Notes: generated by a model not told the origin, from the sequence alone. A stretch of 64,000 nucleotides of DNA from Diaphorobacter caeni (GCF_015354245.1 NZ_JADKYZ010000002.1:496001-560000), one strand, 5' to 3'. Counted from the first letter of the stretch, positions 35,013-45,971 are shown. Numbers and translations are program-made.

Positions 35013-36006
35013 ATCAAACGACACAGCAACAGTCCCCATCCGCATCGGCATTGTTGTTCCATGCTTCAATGAAGAAGACGTAATACGAGAAACAAATGAT
35101 CGCCTCATTATGCTGATCAATCAGCTGCAAAGTAATGGACTAATCTCACATGAAAGCTCCATTATTTATATCGATGATGGCAGTCGAGATGCAACATGGA
35201 GCATCATTGAGGCACTCTCCCAATCCCACCCCACAGTCAGTGGAATCAAGCTTTCACGTAATCAAGGCCATCAAAATGCTTTGCTTTGTGGCCTTATGAC
35301 ATCTCCTGGGGATGCGCTAATCAGTGTGGATGCCGATCTGCAGGATGACCTCAATGTGATACCTCAAATGATTCATCACTTTCTCAAAGGTAACGAGATA
35401 GTTTATGGCGTAAGAAAGAGTCGAGAAACTGATACATATTTTAAACGATTTACAGCCGAGGGATACTACAAGTTGATGTCGATAATGAAAGTCGACATTA
35501 TATTCAATCATGCCGATTATCGCTTGCTAAGCAGGCGTGCCATAAATGCACTTTCGGAGTATCGAGAGATCAATCTATTTCTACGCGGCCTAGTTCGTCT
35601 TCTCGGATTTAAAAGTGAAGTGGTTGAATATGATCGCGCAGAACGATTTGCCGGAGAATCCAAATACCCTTTACGCAAAATGCTCTCCTTTGCCTGGCAA
35701 GGTATTACCTCTTTCTCAACAGCCCCATTGAGATTAATTACCTTTTTAGGCATAACCGTTTCAATTGTAAGCATTGCGCTTGCCGCCTGGGGATTCCTTT
35801 CCACGCTTTTCACTGATAGTACATTACCAGGTTGGGCCTCCACGGTAATCCCCATGTACTTCCTTGGGGGGGTTCAGTTGTTTAGCCTAGGCATAATTGG
35901 CGAATATATTTCAAAAATCTATATGGAAAACAAAAGCAGACCTCGATTTCATGTGGATCAAAAAATTGGAACCTCATTCTCCAAAAATAAAAAAAACCAC
36001 GAATGA
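35005..36006 (+). CDS. gtrB: GtrB-type bactoprenol glycosyltransferase
   Basis: This 333-aa protein has a GT2 domain ('IGIVVPCFNEEDVI', 'IYIDDGSRDATW', 'ISVDADLQDDL') and two C-terminal transmembrane helices (about 232-255 and 270-290), as in GtrB/dolichol-phosphate-mannose synthases. It transfers a hexose to undecaprenyl phosphate. I start at ATG 35005, overlapping gtrA by 8 bases. The sugar cannot be told. Confidence 0.9.
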   Translation: MNRSNDTATVPIRIGIVVPCFNEEDVIRETNDRLIMLINQLQSNGLISHESSIIYIDDGSRDATWSIIEALSQSHPTVSGIKLSRNQGHQNALLCGLMTSPGDALISVDADLQDDLNVIPQMIHHFLKGNEIVYGVRKSRETDTYFKRFTAEGYYKLMSIMKVDIIFNHADYRLLSRRAINALSEYREINLFLRGLVRLLGFKSEVVEYDRAERFAGESKYPLRKMLSFAWQGITSFSTAPLRLITFLGITVSIVSIALAAWGFLSTLFTDSTLPGWASTVIPMYFLGGVQLFSLGIIGEYISKIYMENKSRPRFHVDQKIGTSFSKNKKNHE

Positions 36007-36080
36007 AGTATTCGACACTAACCCAGATAGTGGTAACAGCCAGTTTTCTTTGGCGTACGCCAGACACGCCTTAAAAGTAT

Positions 36081-38027
36081 ATGGAAACCCCATTCAGACC
36101 TGGAAAAGAGTTTCTTTTCAAAGTTGCAATTATATTGTTCGCCGCATTACATGCGATCCCCTTTTTGGCGGGCTACAGACTTTCAGCGGATGATGTCGCA
36201 TACCACTGGTTTGCGATGAACGGCATTGATGAATCTATAAGATTTATAAAAGAGGCCGCCATCGGCCAAGGGAGAATAGTTCACTTCCCTGATTTAATAA
36301 CCTCTTTAATAGGTGCATACTACGCTGACATACTAGGATTTAGAATATTTTATGTACTTCTATTTTTTTCAACATTCTTTTTATTCTCCACCTATATCAA
36401 TAAGGCTTTTGGATTAAATCTAACTTGGTATGTTTTTTTTATATTACTCGCCCTTCATCCACTGGATTACTTCCATACATCACCCGGCGCATACCCATTC
36501 AAAATCTCTTTTCCAATATTTTTTATATTAATCTCGCGAATAAAAATATTATCAATTAGATCCGACCCCCAAGGCTCATTACTTTCAAGAGAGTTTCCTT
36601 GGCTATGCCTATGTCTCGCAGGCATGCTTTTTAGCGAATATGCATTTGCATTCGCAACCTCCTTAATATTAATAGAATTAATAAGCCGGATCACAATTTC
36701 GATCGCCAAAGAATCAAATACAAGCCCAGTAAAACGACTCTCACAACAAATCCTCTCCAACAAGACTTTTCGCGATTGCTTTCTAATTGCTCTATTTTTA
36801 TTGCTATACATTGGTTTTCGCTTAGTTTTCCCTTCGACATACGATGGCAACAAACTACCACAGAGTTTTGATTTACGATTATTCTCCAAAACGCTAGTAG
36901 CTCATATTGTTGGAGGATCCACCATATCCTCATATATGAGAACCCCCTCCTGGGATATACTCACCAATAACTCAATAAGACCACATCAGTTTATAGAGTT
37001 AGCAACTACCTGCGCACTATCATTTTACATCTCACTAAAGTCAATTGAGCATGTTATTCAATCTCAGAAAAACAGTCGAACCGCGTTGACCGTCGTAACT
37101 TCCGGGTGTTGCGCATTAGCCCTCTCCGTCATCATTACACTCCCTGTCGCCATCACAACAAAATATCAATCTTGGTGCACATCGTTTTCAAACTGCATAT
37201 TCCTCGACAGCAGCCTATCATATATTGGCTTTGGTACGTTTATTGCTTTTTCTTCAATACTAATAATAAACACCAAAAGCAAAGTCACGACGATTTACCC
37301 GTATGTTTTCGCATCCATCATCTCATTGATTGCCACCACCTCAAGTCTCAATAATCTACATATAGAGACTTCAATGCGAAACTATGTCACCGGTTGGGAT
37401 CGGGTAAATTTGATAGCGTGCAACCCTAGCATTGCTTCCAAGACAACTTCCCTATCCAATTTCATAGATCCATCACACCAAATCAGCATGCATCCAAATT
37501 TTGATCATGATAGATATTGGTCCTTACTCGTAGAGCAACAGAAAAAGAAGATATCTCAAGTTGAGTGCGATATCAAAAACAGCACGGCATTCATTGGAGT
37601 GACAAAACACGAGAGAGTCACATTCTCACAAAATGACAAAGGAAGGCAGCTTTTAATCAACGGATGGGCGAATCCGGAAAGCTGGGGAGTATGGTCCAAC
37701 TCCAATCAGGCAAGTCTCTTGATTCCAGTAACTCAGTCGCATGCAGCGATAGAAATCGAAGCAAATGCACTAATCACACCTTCGCATTCTTCTCAAACAG
37801 TTGACATCTTCATTAATGATGAGTTTTTTGAATCATTCAAACTATATAAATCCACTGCCAATTTTATAAACATTGACACGGACAAAATTCGCCAAAGATT
37901 CTCACCAAAAGGAGGCAGCCTCATATTATCATTTTATTTTCATGACGCAAAAAGCCCATCAGCATTAGGAATTAATGCTGACGAGCGAAATTTGGCAATC
38001 GGACTGGTAGCAATTACTATAAATTAA
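36081..38027 (+). CDS. GtrC-like large membrane glycosyltransferase
   Basis: This 648-aa protein has about nine to eleven transmembrane segments, followed by a soluble periplasmic domain (about 480-648). The first loop contains 'GYRLSADDVAYHW', an acidic motif like that of GT-C enzymes. Position after gtrA/gtrB and the size fit a GtrC-type (serotype-specific) transferase, which moves the sugar from the lipid carrier to a glycan. Such proteins are poorly conserved, so no named subtype is given. AT-rich. A bidirectional terminator follows. Confidence 0.75.
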   Translation: METPFRPGKEFLFKVAIILFAALHAIPFLAGYRLSADDVAYHWFAMNGIDESIRFIKEAAIGQGRIVHFPDLITSLIGAYYADILGFRIFYVLLFFSTFFLFSTYINKAFGLNLTWYVFFILLALHPLDYFHTSPGAYPFKISFPIFFILISRIKILSIRSDPQGSLLSREFPWLCLCLAGMLFSEYAFAFATSLILIELISRITISIAKESNTSPVKRLSQQILSNKTFRDCFLIALFLLLYIGFRLVFPSTYDGNKLPQSFDLRLFSKTLVAHIVGGSTISSYMRTPSWDILTNNSIRPHQFIELATTCALSFYISLKSIEHVIQSQKNSRTALTVVTSGCCALALSVIITLPVAITTKYQSWCTSFSNCIFLDSSLSYIGFGTFIAFSSILIINTKSKVTTIYPYVFASIISLIATTSSLNNLHIETSMRNYVTGWDRVNLIACNPSIASKTTSLSNFIDPSHQISMHPNFDHDRYWSLLVEQQKKKISQVECDIKNSTAFIGVTKHERVTFSQNDKGRQLLINGWANPESWGVWSNSNQASLLIPVTQSHAAIEIEANALITPSHSSQTVDIFINDEFFESFKLYKSTANFINIDTDKIRQRFSPKGGSLILSFYFHDAKSPSALGINADERNLAIGLVAITIN

Positions 38028-38041
38028 ATATCAATCAGCCG

Positions 38042-38090
38042 ACCCTAAAAAATCCTCAAGCTCAGCAACAGGTTAGAGGATTTTTTGGGT
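38042..38090. terminator. bidirectional terminator between the gtr-like and O-polysaccharide genes
   Basis: Arms 38042-38057 and 38076-38090 pair (about 15 bp, one bulge), with A/T runs on both sides. It separates the plus-strand gtr-like operon from the minus-strand GT4 gene. Confidence 0.85.
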
Positions 38091-38125
38091 GATTTTTTCA
38101 TCTATACATTGTTCAAAACTGCCAC

Positions 38126-39280
38126 CTACAAATGGGAGTAAATCGCACTTGTACTGCTGGCACATTGCGCCCATGTGAAGGCCAGAGATCGATTCACACC
38201 ATTGGCAGAGACCTGAGCACGCCACACCTCATCCTGCAACGCATGCCCAAGCGCATAGGCAATCGAGGCCTCATCCTCTGGCTGCACCTTCAACCCCACA
38301 TCACCCACCACTTCCGGCAGCGACGAGGTACTTGACGTCAGCACAGGTATCCCCGACGCCATCGCCTCCAGTGGAGGCAAGCCGAACCCTTCATACAAAG
38401 AAGGAAAGCAGAACAGTCGCGCGCCTGCATACAGAAAGGGCAAGTCCTCCTGTGGCACGAAATCCAGATACCTGAGCCACCCCGCGTTAGCTCCGAGCAT
38501 CATTAGATCGTGAATCTCCTCTGCCTGCCAGCCACGAGATCCCGCCAACACCAAAGGCACGTTCATACGCAGCGATTCGGGCAACCGCGCATATGCCCGA
38601 ATCAATCGTGCAAGATTCTTGCGCGGTTCAATGGTCCCTACATACAGCGAATAGCCGCCATGCACCAGTCCATAGCGATGCATTACGGCAGAGGTTTCTT
38701 CGGATGTACGCGGATGAAACGACGTGTCCACACCCAAGGGAACTGCGCAGATCCGATCCTCAGGCCAGTCAAAATGTTCTATCACCTCACGGCGTACGGA
38801 TTCCGCATCGGTGATAAGGAAATCAGCCCGCTCCATTGTTTTCGGCAAGTCTCTCTTCAGCAATTCCACTCGCGCTGCTGGATGAAACTGGGGGCAGACG
38901 ATGTGCGACAAGTCGTGGATCGTCGCCACCGACTTGCCCGGAAACGGAGGCAGAAAATAGTTGGGCGAGTGAAACAACGCATGCCGCTCCTTCTGCATGC
39001 GCCAGCGCGACCAGATGGGCATGAGAGTTGAATAGGCTCGCACCGCCAGCTTGTTGCCGGCAAGCACTCGTCTAAGCGTGGGTCTGTTCAGCTCTTCTGT
39101 GGATACCGTCTTGGCGCGAGCCTGCACCGCCTCACTGCTGATCCATTGCCCGAGGGAGTAGAACCGCAGTGATTCCACGCCTTCGCACTGAGGCAGTCGC
39201 GTCGCCAGTTCATAGGCATAGCGACCAATGCCCGTCAATGGCGCATGAATGGCATCAGCGCCCAGAATGACATGTGCCAC
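38126..39280 (-). CDS. GT4 glycosyltransferase (WbpY-like)
   Basis: This 384-aa GT-B protein has 'TGIGRYAYELATRL' at the N-terminus, 'SLYVGTIEPRKNLARLIRAY' (donor domain) and E-x7-E in 'SLYEGFGLPPLEAM'. These features match mannosyl/rhamnosyltransferases of the WbpY/WbdB type. It is the last gene of the O-polysaccharide operon, one base after rmd. It probably adds D-rhamnose or mannose in the cytosol. A Ser/Thr-rich tail follows the catalytic fold. Confidence 0.85.
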   Translation of the reverse strand: MAHVILGADAIHAPLTGIGRYAYELATRLPQCEGVESLRFYSLGQWISSEAVQARAKTVSTEELNRPTLRRVLAGNKLAVRAYSTLMPIWSRWRMQKERHALFHSPNYFLPPFPGKSVATIHDLSHIVCPQFHPAARVELLKRDLPKTMERADFLITDAESVRREVIEHFDWPEDRICAVPLGVDTSFHPRTSEETSAVMHRYGLVHGGYSLYVGTIEPRKNLARLIRAYARLPESLRMNVPLVLAGSRGWQAEEIHDLMMLGANAGWLRYLDFVPQEDLPFLYAGARLFCFPSLYEGFGLPPLEAMASGIPVLTSSTSSLPEVVGDVGLKVQPEDEASIAYALGHALQDEVWRAQVSANGVNRSLAFTWAQCASSTSAIYSHL

Positions 39281-39281
39281 G

Positions 39282-40184
39282 TCACTGGACTCCTGGCTGG
39301 TCCGACAACATCCAGGTCAGCGTCTCATTCAACGGACGAGGCTCCCATGCGCCTATCAGCTGGCTCAATCGTGACGCGTCACCACACAAGGTCTTCACTT
39401 CATTCGCACGCACGAATGCGGGGTTGGTGACCGCCTTGATCGACTGCCCGGAAATACTTTCGGCCATCTGCAGCACTTCACGCAATGACACCAGCCGACC
39501 CGAGCACACATTCACGGTTTCATCCACGGCCGCATCAGAATCCAGCAAACGGCGATAGGCAGCTGCAACATCGCGGACGTCCGAAAAGTCGCGCCAAACC
39601 TCCATGTTGCCCAGCTCGATCACATCCGCCCGGCGTAAAAAATGACTCACTATCTTCGGCAACAAAAAGCTCTCAGATTGCCCGACGCCCGTGTAATTGA
39701 AAGGGCGCGTAATCGTGATCGGGAGCTTGTCCATCCACAGTCGCGCCATGTACTCCATCGCCAACTTGCTGACCGCATAGTCATTGGCCGGATTGGCGGG
39801 AGTGTGCTCGTTCAGCGCACCCTCGGTCGTGTTGCCATAGATGTTGGCGCTGCTGGCGAGCAACACATGTTCTGGCGATTGAGCAAGCGCAGCCAAAGCG
39901 GAAAGCAGATTGCGTGTACCCACCACATTCACGTCGTAGAAGGCACGTGCGTTGCTGTGCCCCACGAAAGCGATTGCAGCCAGATGAATCACCGCTTGGG
40001 GCTGCACCTGCTGCACCCAATCATCCAAAGCATTCGCGTCCAGCAAGTCCACGTGCCGGTAACGAACCCGCTCCGGTTCAGGATGCGAGCCAAGTCCCCA
40101 GACTTCCCAGCCATGTTGCTCCAACTCACGAGTCAAAAAATGACCCGTGAACCCATTGACACCTGTGATCAGAGCTCGCCGCAC
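39282..40184 (-). CDS. rmd: GDP-4-keto-6-deoxy-D-mannose reductase (GDP-D-rhamnose synthase)
   Basis: This 300-aa short-chain dehydrogenase has the NAD(P) motif GVNGFTGHF (residues 8-16) and the Tyr-x3-Lys catalytic pair in 'DYAVSKLAME', plus 'TRPFNYTGVGQSESFLLPKI' and 'NVCSG', as in RMD. It reduces the 4-keto product of Gmd to GDP-D-rhamnose. It is placed between gmd and a GT4. The L-fucose route (Fcl) is less likely, because length and motifs fit RMD better. Confidence 0.85.
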   Translation of the reverse strand: MRRALITGVNGFTGHFLTRELEQHGWEVWGLGSHPEPERVRYRHVDLLDANALDDWVQQVQPQAVIHLAAIAFVGHSNARAFYDVNVVGTRNLLSALAALAQSPEHVLLASSANIYGNTTEGALNEHTPANPANDYAVSKLAMEYMARLWMDKLPITITRPFNYTGVGQSESFLLPKIVSHFLRRADVIELGNMEVWRDFSDVRDVAAAYRRLLDSDAAVDETVNVCSGRLVSLREVLQMAESISGQSIKAVTNPAFVRANEVKTLCGDASRLSQLIGAWEPRPLNETLTWMLSDQPGVQ

Positions 40185-40196
40185 TTGTGAAGCACC

Positions 40197-41258
<1,062 letters not shown>

Positions 41259-41359
41259 TTAATACCATTCCAGACAGATGGGTGGTCTAACACCAGCTAA
41301 TCTCAAAAACCATCACCTAGAATCAACCCAAGAGCCTCAACTTCAATAAACCCGATTCA

Positions 41360-42295
41360 TCAAACCAATTGATCCGAAGGATAGCTTCTATACAGCCACG
41401 CAGGCCTTCGCCCCTCATTAATCACATTTTTTTTGATTGATTTGGAGAAAATATACTGCCCCAAATCAAATTTTCTAAAATCCAGCAACCCTCCAAACTT
41501 AGACAAATCGAAGTAATTCCCCGAGCCATTCGCATGGACATCAGCAGTAAAATTCCAAACAGGCTCAAACCCTTCGAAGCGCAAAAGTTTATCAAGCTCA
41601 TGGAGATTATATTCGCGATTATGACGCCCATAAGGCCCATAGCCGCTATAAGGATCATAAATATTAACCCCAGCCAACATTCGAGCAACATTCTCCAAAC
41701 GAGAAACATTTGGAGTGGTAAGAACCAAAACCCCTTCCGGCTTCAATACCCTAAAAATCTCCCGAAGCACTCCGCAAGGGTCATTTTGCATATGTTCGAG
41801 AATTTCAGCAAATATCACCACTTCAAACTGCTCATCTTCGAATGGAAACCTATCATTCTCAACATTGAAGTGATGATATGAATAGGGCTCCGAAGACCTC
41901 ACACCGTCTAAATCAGTAAAGTCCACTTGCTGCTCATAGACTCCATTTTTCTCCAAGGAAAAATAATTGGCAAAGGTAACCTCGAGATTCGTAAATTTCC
42001 TTAGCAATGCCGAAGTAAAATAAGGATTTGCCCCCAATTCAAGGCAACGCCCATTCAGGTCCTGCACCATACCCCATGTGTATGCGAATCGCCTAAAGTC
42101 GGTTTCTGCATATGCACGCATTTCAGCCTCAGGAGCCCCCCTCACCCGAACAGATGTTATGAATTCGTACAACATCTTTTCAGAAACCCCATCTGGCAAC
42201 GGTAATTTTGGCGACAAAGGAAATCTATCAACTGAACTGACAATCGGTATTCTCTTTGCGGCGCGGAGTATTTTTTCAAGCACTGGGTTACCCAA
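41360..42295 (-). CDS. SAM-dependent methyltransferase of the O-polysaccharide operon
   Basis: This 311-aa protein has a Methyltransf-11-type core: 'CLELGANPYFTSALLRKF', 'FEVVIFAEILEHMQNDP' and 'VLKPEGVLVLTTPNVSRLENVARML'. The start is uncertain: TTG at 42295 gives the full frame, 4 bases after the big transferase gene; the next in-frame start is a GTG at 42283. The DNA is more AT-rich than the operon's other end. It may methylate a sugar of the chain. The 128 bases up to gmd hold no gene. Confidence 0.75.
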   Translation of the reverse strand: MGNPVLEKILRAAKRIPIVSSVDRFPLSPKLPLPDGVSEKMLYEFITSVRVRGAPEAEMRAYAETDFRRFAYTWGMVQDLNGRCLELGANPYFTSALLRKFTNLEVTFANYFSLEKNGVYEQQVDFTDLDGVRSSEPYSYHHFNVENDRFPFEDEQFEVVIFAEILEHMQNDPCGVLREIFRVLKPEGVLVLTTPNVSRLENVARMLAGVNIYDPYSGYGPYGRHNREYNLHELDKLLRFEGFEPVWNFTADVHANGSGNYFDLSKFGGLLDFRKFDLGQYIFSKSIKKNVINEGRRPAWLYRSYPSDQLV

Positions 42296-42299
42296 TCAT

Positions 42300-45200
42300 T
42301 TAGTTAATTACCTTCTTCAGAAGGATTTCCGAACTTTTCGCCCAACTCAGCCATGGCATTTCTTCTACGGAAACATGTTCATTTTTTTTATACCTCTCCA
42401 TCCATTCACGAAAAAAAATCGCCAATGAATCGACACCCGAATCACTGAAGTATTCAGCATTTATTCCCGCCACCTCACGAAACACTGGAATATCCCGTGC
42501 GACTATCGGCAGGTTGTGCTGAGCTGCCTCGATGAGAGGCAAACCAAAACCCTCCCCATAAGAGGCCGCAATCAAGCAATTGCAGGCTGCATAAATTTTC
42601 TCCAAATACTCATCACTAATCGACTGAAGCCAAAATAGCCTCTCACCCAGTCGATCATGCCCTTTGATCCTGGCGATCAATTGATCGGTCAACCATCCAG
42701 ACTTACCAACAATCACCAGATTTGCATCAGTTCCAACAGCCCAGAGTTGATCAAACACATCAAGCATTTGAAGATGCCCCTTCCGAGGCTCCAGCGTACC
42801 AACCATGAGAAAGCTGAGACTATTATTCAACTTGGACAAAATCTGTCCCGCCCCCTCAGGCAGCCCGATGCTTGGTATAGAATTATCAATATCAGCCCCG
42901 ATGTGCGCCCAATTTATTATTGGCATATACTCATCAGAATCTATCACCCTCTCTTCAACCCATTTAGACAACTCATCAGCAACTGTCTTACTTATACAAA
43001 TCATCTCATTCGATCGAACAACCACATTCAACCAAGCAAGAAATGCGTCAGAAGCTCCCGGAGGGAAAAATTGAGGCATCGTGATGCTGAGCAAATCGTA
43101 AATCAGAAACTTGACCGCGACCCCATCATCTCTCATACGCTGATAAATGGCAGCGTTAGAGACAACTATTTGAGGATGGAAATCTAAACCGAAGAATATA
43201 TCCCCTGCAGAATACTCCACGATTTCATCGACTTGATTCGTTGAAGAGCATCCCAAAAAGCTTGCTGTAAATGTACGTGCGTACCTGTATCCCTCCTCTA
43301 ACGACGCCTTTACTGGCAAAACGTTAAAACCGGGTGGCGGATTCGAAAGCCATTGTTGCAAAACGCTTCTGACTACACGCTGGATTCCGCTGCGAGCATC
43401 CACACGTACGAGCTCTGATACATCAACCAGCAACTGCCGCGGGTTATAGTTTTCATGCGTCAATGCTTTTTTCAGACGCTCTGCACTTTGAGCCCAAGTC
43501 AACCATCGCATGCCATCGGAGGCAATGTACTGCCCTTGTTCACTCCCAGTTAGCCAATCATGCATGGTATTGGCCAGGGCCTGCGCAGTCTGTCCATGGA
43601 AATAACTGGCGTTCTCACCTGCAATCTCGTGAAAGACTGGGATATCACGAGCGATCACAGGAATTCCAGCTCGTGCCGCTTCGATCAACGGGAGCCCGAA
43701 GCCCTCATTCAGACTGCTGATGATCAAGCAACTTGAACGCTGATATATCTGTGCGAGATATTCATCACTAATGCCCTTAAGCCAAAAAAGCCTGTGCTGG
43801 CTTTCTACATGTCGACCCAAGCGGTCCACCAACTGTTCAACCTTCCAGCCTTGCTTACCAACCAATACCAAGTTGCAATCGACACCTTGCTGCCAAAGCA
43901 GTTCTACAGCGGAAAGAACTTGATCCTGCGCCTTGCGCGGCTCAATCGTCGATACCACAAGAAAAGTAGGTCTGGATGCCAATGCCGAGTACACAGCATT
44001 CGCGCTCGACGGTATTCCACTGGAAGGCTGCGAACCTTCCAGATCAGCACCAATATGCACCCAACTGGTTCTGAATTTCGTGGATGTCTCTATTTCTTTT
44101 GCTTCAATCCATTCATTCAGCGAATCCGCAGTCGCCTTGGATATACAGATAGCCTCATCTTGGCGAGCTATCAAACGAAGCAAATTCTCATGCAACTGAC
44201 TTGCGTGAGGATCTGCAAAGCAATGAGGCAACTGAATCGCCAGCAAGTCGTATACAAGAAACTTGACTGTCACACTCTGCTGACGCAATCTATCAAAGAA
44301 CGACGCATGTTTCAGTTGAACATGATGCTGCATGTCCAATCCGAAGAATAGATCACCACGTTTAAACTGGATGGGTGCATCGTCCAACCTTGCAGCCAAT
44401 GCCTGACCAATAAAGCGTGCTGCGAAGTTTCTCGCGTAGCAATATCCATGCTCAAGAGTTGCAAACACGGGCTCAACCCGAAATCCCTTTGGGGGATTAT
44501 TCAACAGTTGATTCAAATAGGCACGTACAACACGCTGAACTCCTGTTGCAGCATCATTGTGATATAACTCTGAGACATCCACGAACAGTTGGCGCTCCAT
44601 CCCATTGAGCGAGCTCTGAGCAATATCGTGCGACAGGCCTATTAACTCATCGCACGAGAAATCCAAGGGAGAACTCCTCAGTGTAGCAACCAATGGTTTC
44701 CACATATCTTGCCAAGGTGCCGTCAATTGCTGGAGCGGAACTCCGCGACTTGTACCTAGCGCATTTTCCCAAGCTTTAATCGCCTTGGCCGCAGTCACAT
44801 TCCAATCGAATTTTTTCACCTGCACGTGAGAATGTTCACGCAAACGTCCCAGATACTTCTCATCGGTCAGGGCTTGTTGCAAACGGGAACGCATCGATCC
44901 CACATCGAAGGGGTTGAACAGTGCCTCTGCCAGTCCAATCACTTCAGGCAAACTGGTCGTGTTAGATCCAATCACCGGAGATCCACAGGCCATTGCCTCC
45001 GCTACTGGTAACCCAAACCCTTCGTGCCACGACGGAAACACAAACAGCTTACACAGATTATAGAGCAGCACCAATTCATCATGGCTGACATAGCCGGATA
45101 TCAATAATTGCTTTTCCGGCAACTTCAACTCCGTTGCCAAATCATGTAAACCTCGAGCAATGGCTTCGGGCATTCTCCCAGCCAATACCAATTGGTGCTG

Positions 45201-45971
45201 TTCACGTACGGCCGTTGGTAACTCAGCCCACGCTCTCAGCAAGGCAGGCAGATTCTTGCGCTCATCACCACCGCCTGTATAGAGTACAAATGGATGCTGC
45301 AACCCAAGGCGCTGACGCAGCAATTGGGCTTCAGGTGTTTGCGTATCCACCAAGTGGAAGCTGTCATCGACACCCAACAAGGTATTGGTTATAAGCTCCG
45401 GCGCTATCTGCAGCGTCTCTCGCGCTTCATTCTTAGAGAACTCCGAAATTGCAAGAAAGACTTGCGCCTGTTTCAAGAAGCCTATTTGACGGCGGTAATA
45501 GGTTGCATAAAGTGGATTGATATCCAGATACTTTTCAGGAGACACCAATGGAATCAAGTCAAACAACGTGACGCTGGAAATTCCACGAGTGTTCAAACGC
45601 CCCAAACTGATCACTGCATCGTCACCGAAACCTTCGAATAGACTTGTTACATGAACCACATCTGGCTCAAGGCTATCCAGAAATGCCTCACGAATCAACT
45701 CCGCCGCGTGCGCACGATGAGTGTTCCGCGAGTTGCTGGCGTGCACGCTAGTTGGTGCGTGCCATACACGGATATTTGCTTGCGGTAACAGGTCATCGAA
45801 TGCACGCCTAATACTCGCAATGGTCTCTGGCAAAAAGCTGCTCAATGCCAAATAGACCTCATGTTCTCCCCGATTGCGCACTACGGCTTTTGCAAATTCC
45901 ATCGCATAGCGGCCAATCCCCCGGAATCGGCTTTCGGTTTGGGCACCCTGCATATCAATGACAATTCGCAT
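42300..45971 (-). CDS. three-domain GT4 glycosyltransferase (putative polysaccharide polymerase)
   Basis: This 1223-aa protein carries three GT-B/GT4 transferase units: residues about 1-410, 470-835 and 850-1215. Each has a donor-domain signature ('GGGDERKNLPALL', 'STIEPRKAQDQVL', 'GTLEPRKGHLQML') and an E-x7-E motif (EGFGLPVAE, EGFGLPLIE, EGFGLPLIE). Units two and three are clearly homologous to each other ('LFVDVSELYHNDAATGVQRVVR' and 'LLVDVSELVRVDARSGIQRVVR'), pointing to an internal duplication. Its ATG overlaps the upstream stop as TGATG; a GTG at 45974 is possible. It probably builds the O-chain repeat in the cytosol. Confidence 0.87.
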   Translation of the reverse strand: MRIVIDMQGAQTESRFRGIGRYAMEFAKAVVRNRGEHEVYLALSSFLPETIASIRRAFDDLLPQANIRVWHAPTSVHASNSRNTHRAHAAELIREAFLDSLEPDVVHVTSLFEGFGDDAVISLGRLNTRGISSVTLFDLIPLVSPEKYLDINPLYATYYRRQIGFLKQAQVFLAISEFSKNEARETLQIAPELITNTLLGVDDSFHLVDTQTPEAQLLRQRLGLQHPFVLYTGGGDERKNLPALLRAWAELPTAVREQHQLVLAGRMPEAIARGLHDLATELKLPEKQLLISGYVSHDELVLLYNLCKLFVFPSWHEGFGLPVAEAMACGSPVIGSNTTSLPEVIGLAEALFNPFDVGSMRSRLQQALTDEKYLGRLREHSHVQVKKFDWNVTAAKAIKAWENALGTSRGVPLQQLTAPWQDMWKPLVATLRSSPLDFSCDELIGLSHDIAQSSLNGMERQLFVDVSELYHNDAATGVQRVVRAYLNQLLNNPPKGFRVEPVFATLEHGYCYARNFAARFIGQALAARLDDAPIQFKRGDLFFGLDMQHHVQLKHASFFDRLRQQSVTVKFLVYDLLAIQLPHCFADPHASQLHENLLRLIARQDEAICISKATADSLNEWIEAKEIETSTKFRTSWVHIGADLEGSQPSSGIPSSANAVYSALASRPTFLVVSTIEPRKAQDQVLSAVELLWQQGVDCNLVLVGKQGWKVEQLVDRLGRHVESQHRLFWLKGISDEYLAQIYQRSSCLIISSLNEGFGLPLIEAARAGIPVIARDIPVFHEIAGENASYFHGQTAQALANTMHDWLTGSEQGQYIASDGMRWLTWAQSAERLKKALTHENYNPRQLLVDVSELVRVDARSGIQRVVRSVLQQWLSNPPPGFNVLPVKASLEEGYRYARTFTASFLGCSSTNQVDEIVEYSAGDIFFGLDFHPQIVVSNAAIYQRMRDDGVAVKFLIYDLLSITMPQFFPPGASDAFLAWLNVVVRSNEMICISKTVADELSKWVEERVIDSDEYMPIINWAHIGADIDNSIPSIGLPEGAGQILSKLNNSLSFLMVGTLEPRKGHLQMLDVFDQLWAVGTDANLVIVGKSGWLTDQLIARIKGHDRLGERLFWLQSISDEYLEKIYAACNCLIAASYGEGFGLPLIEAAQHNLPIVARDIPVFREVAGINAEYFSDSGVDSLAIFFREWMERYKKNEHVSVEEMPWLSWAKSSEILLKKVIN

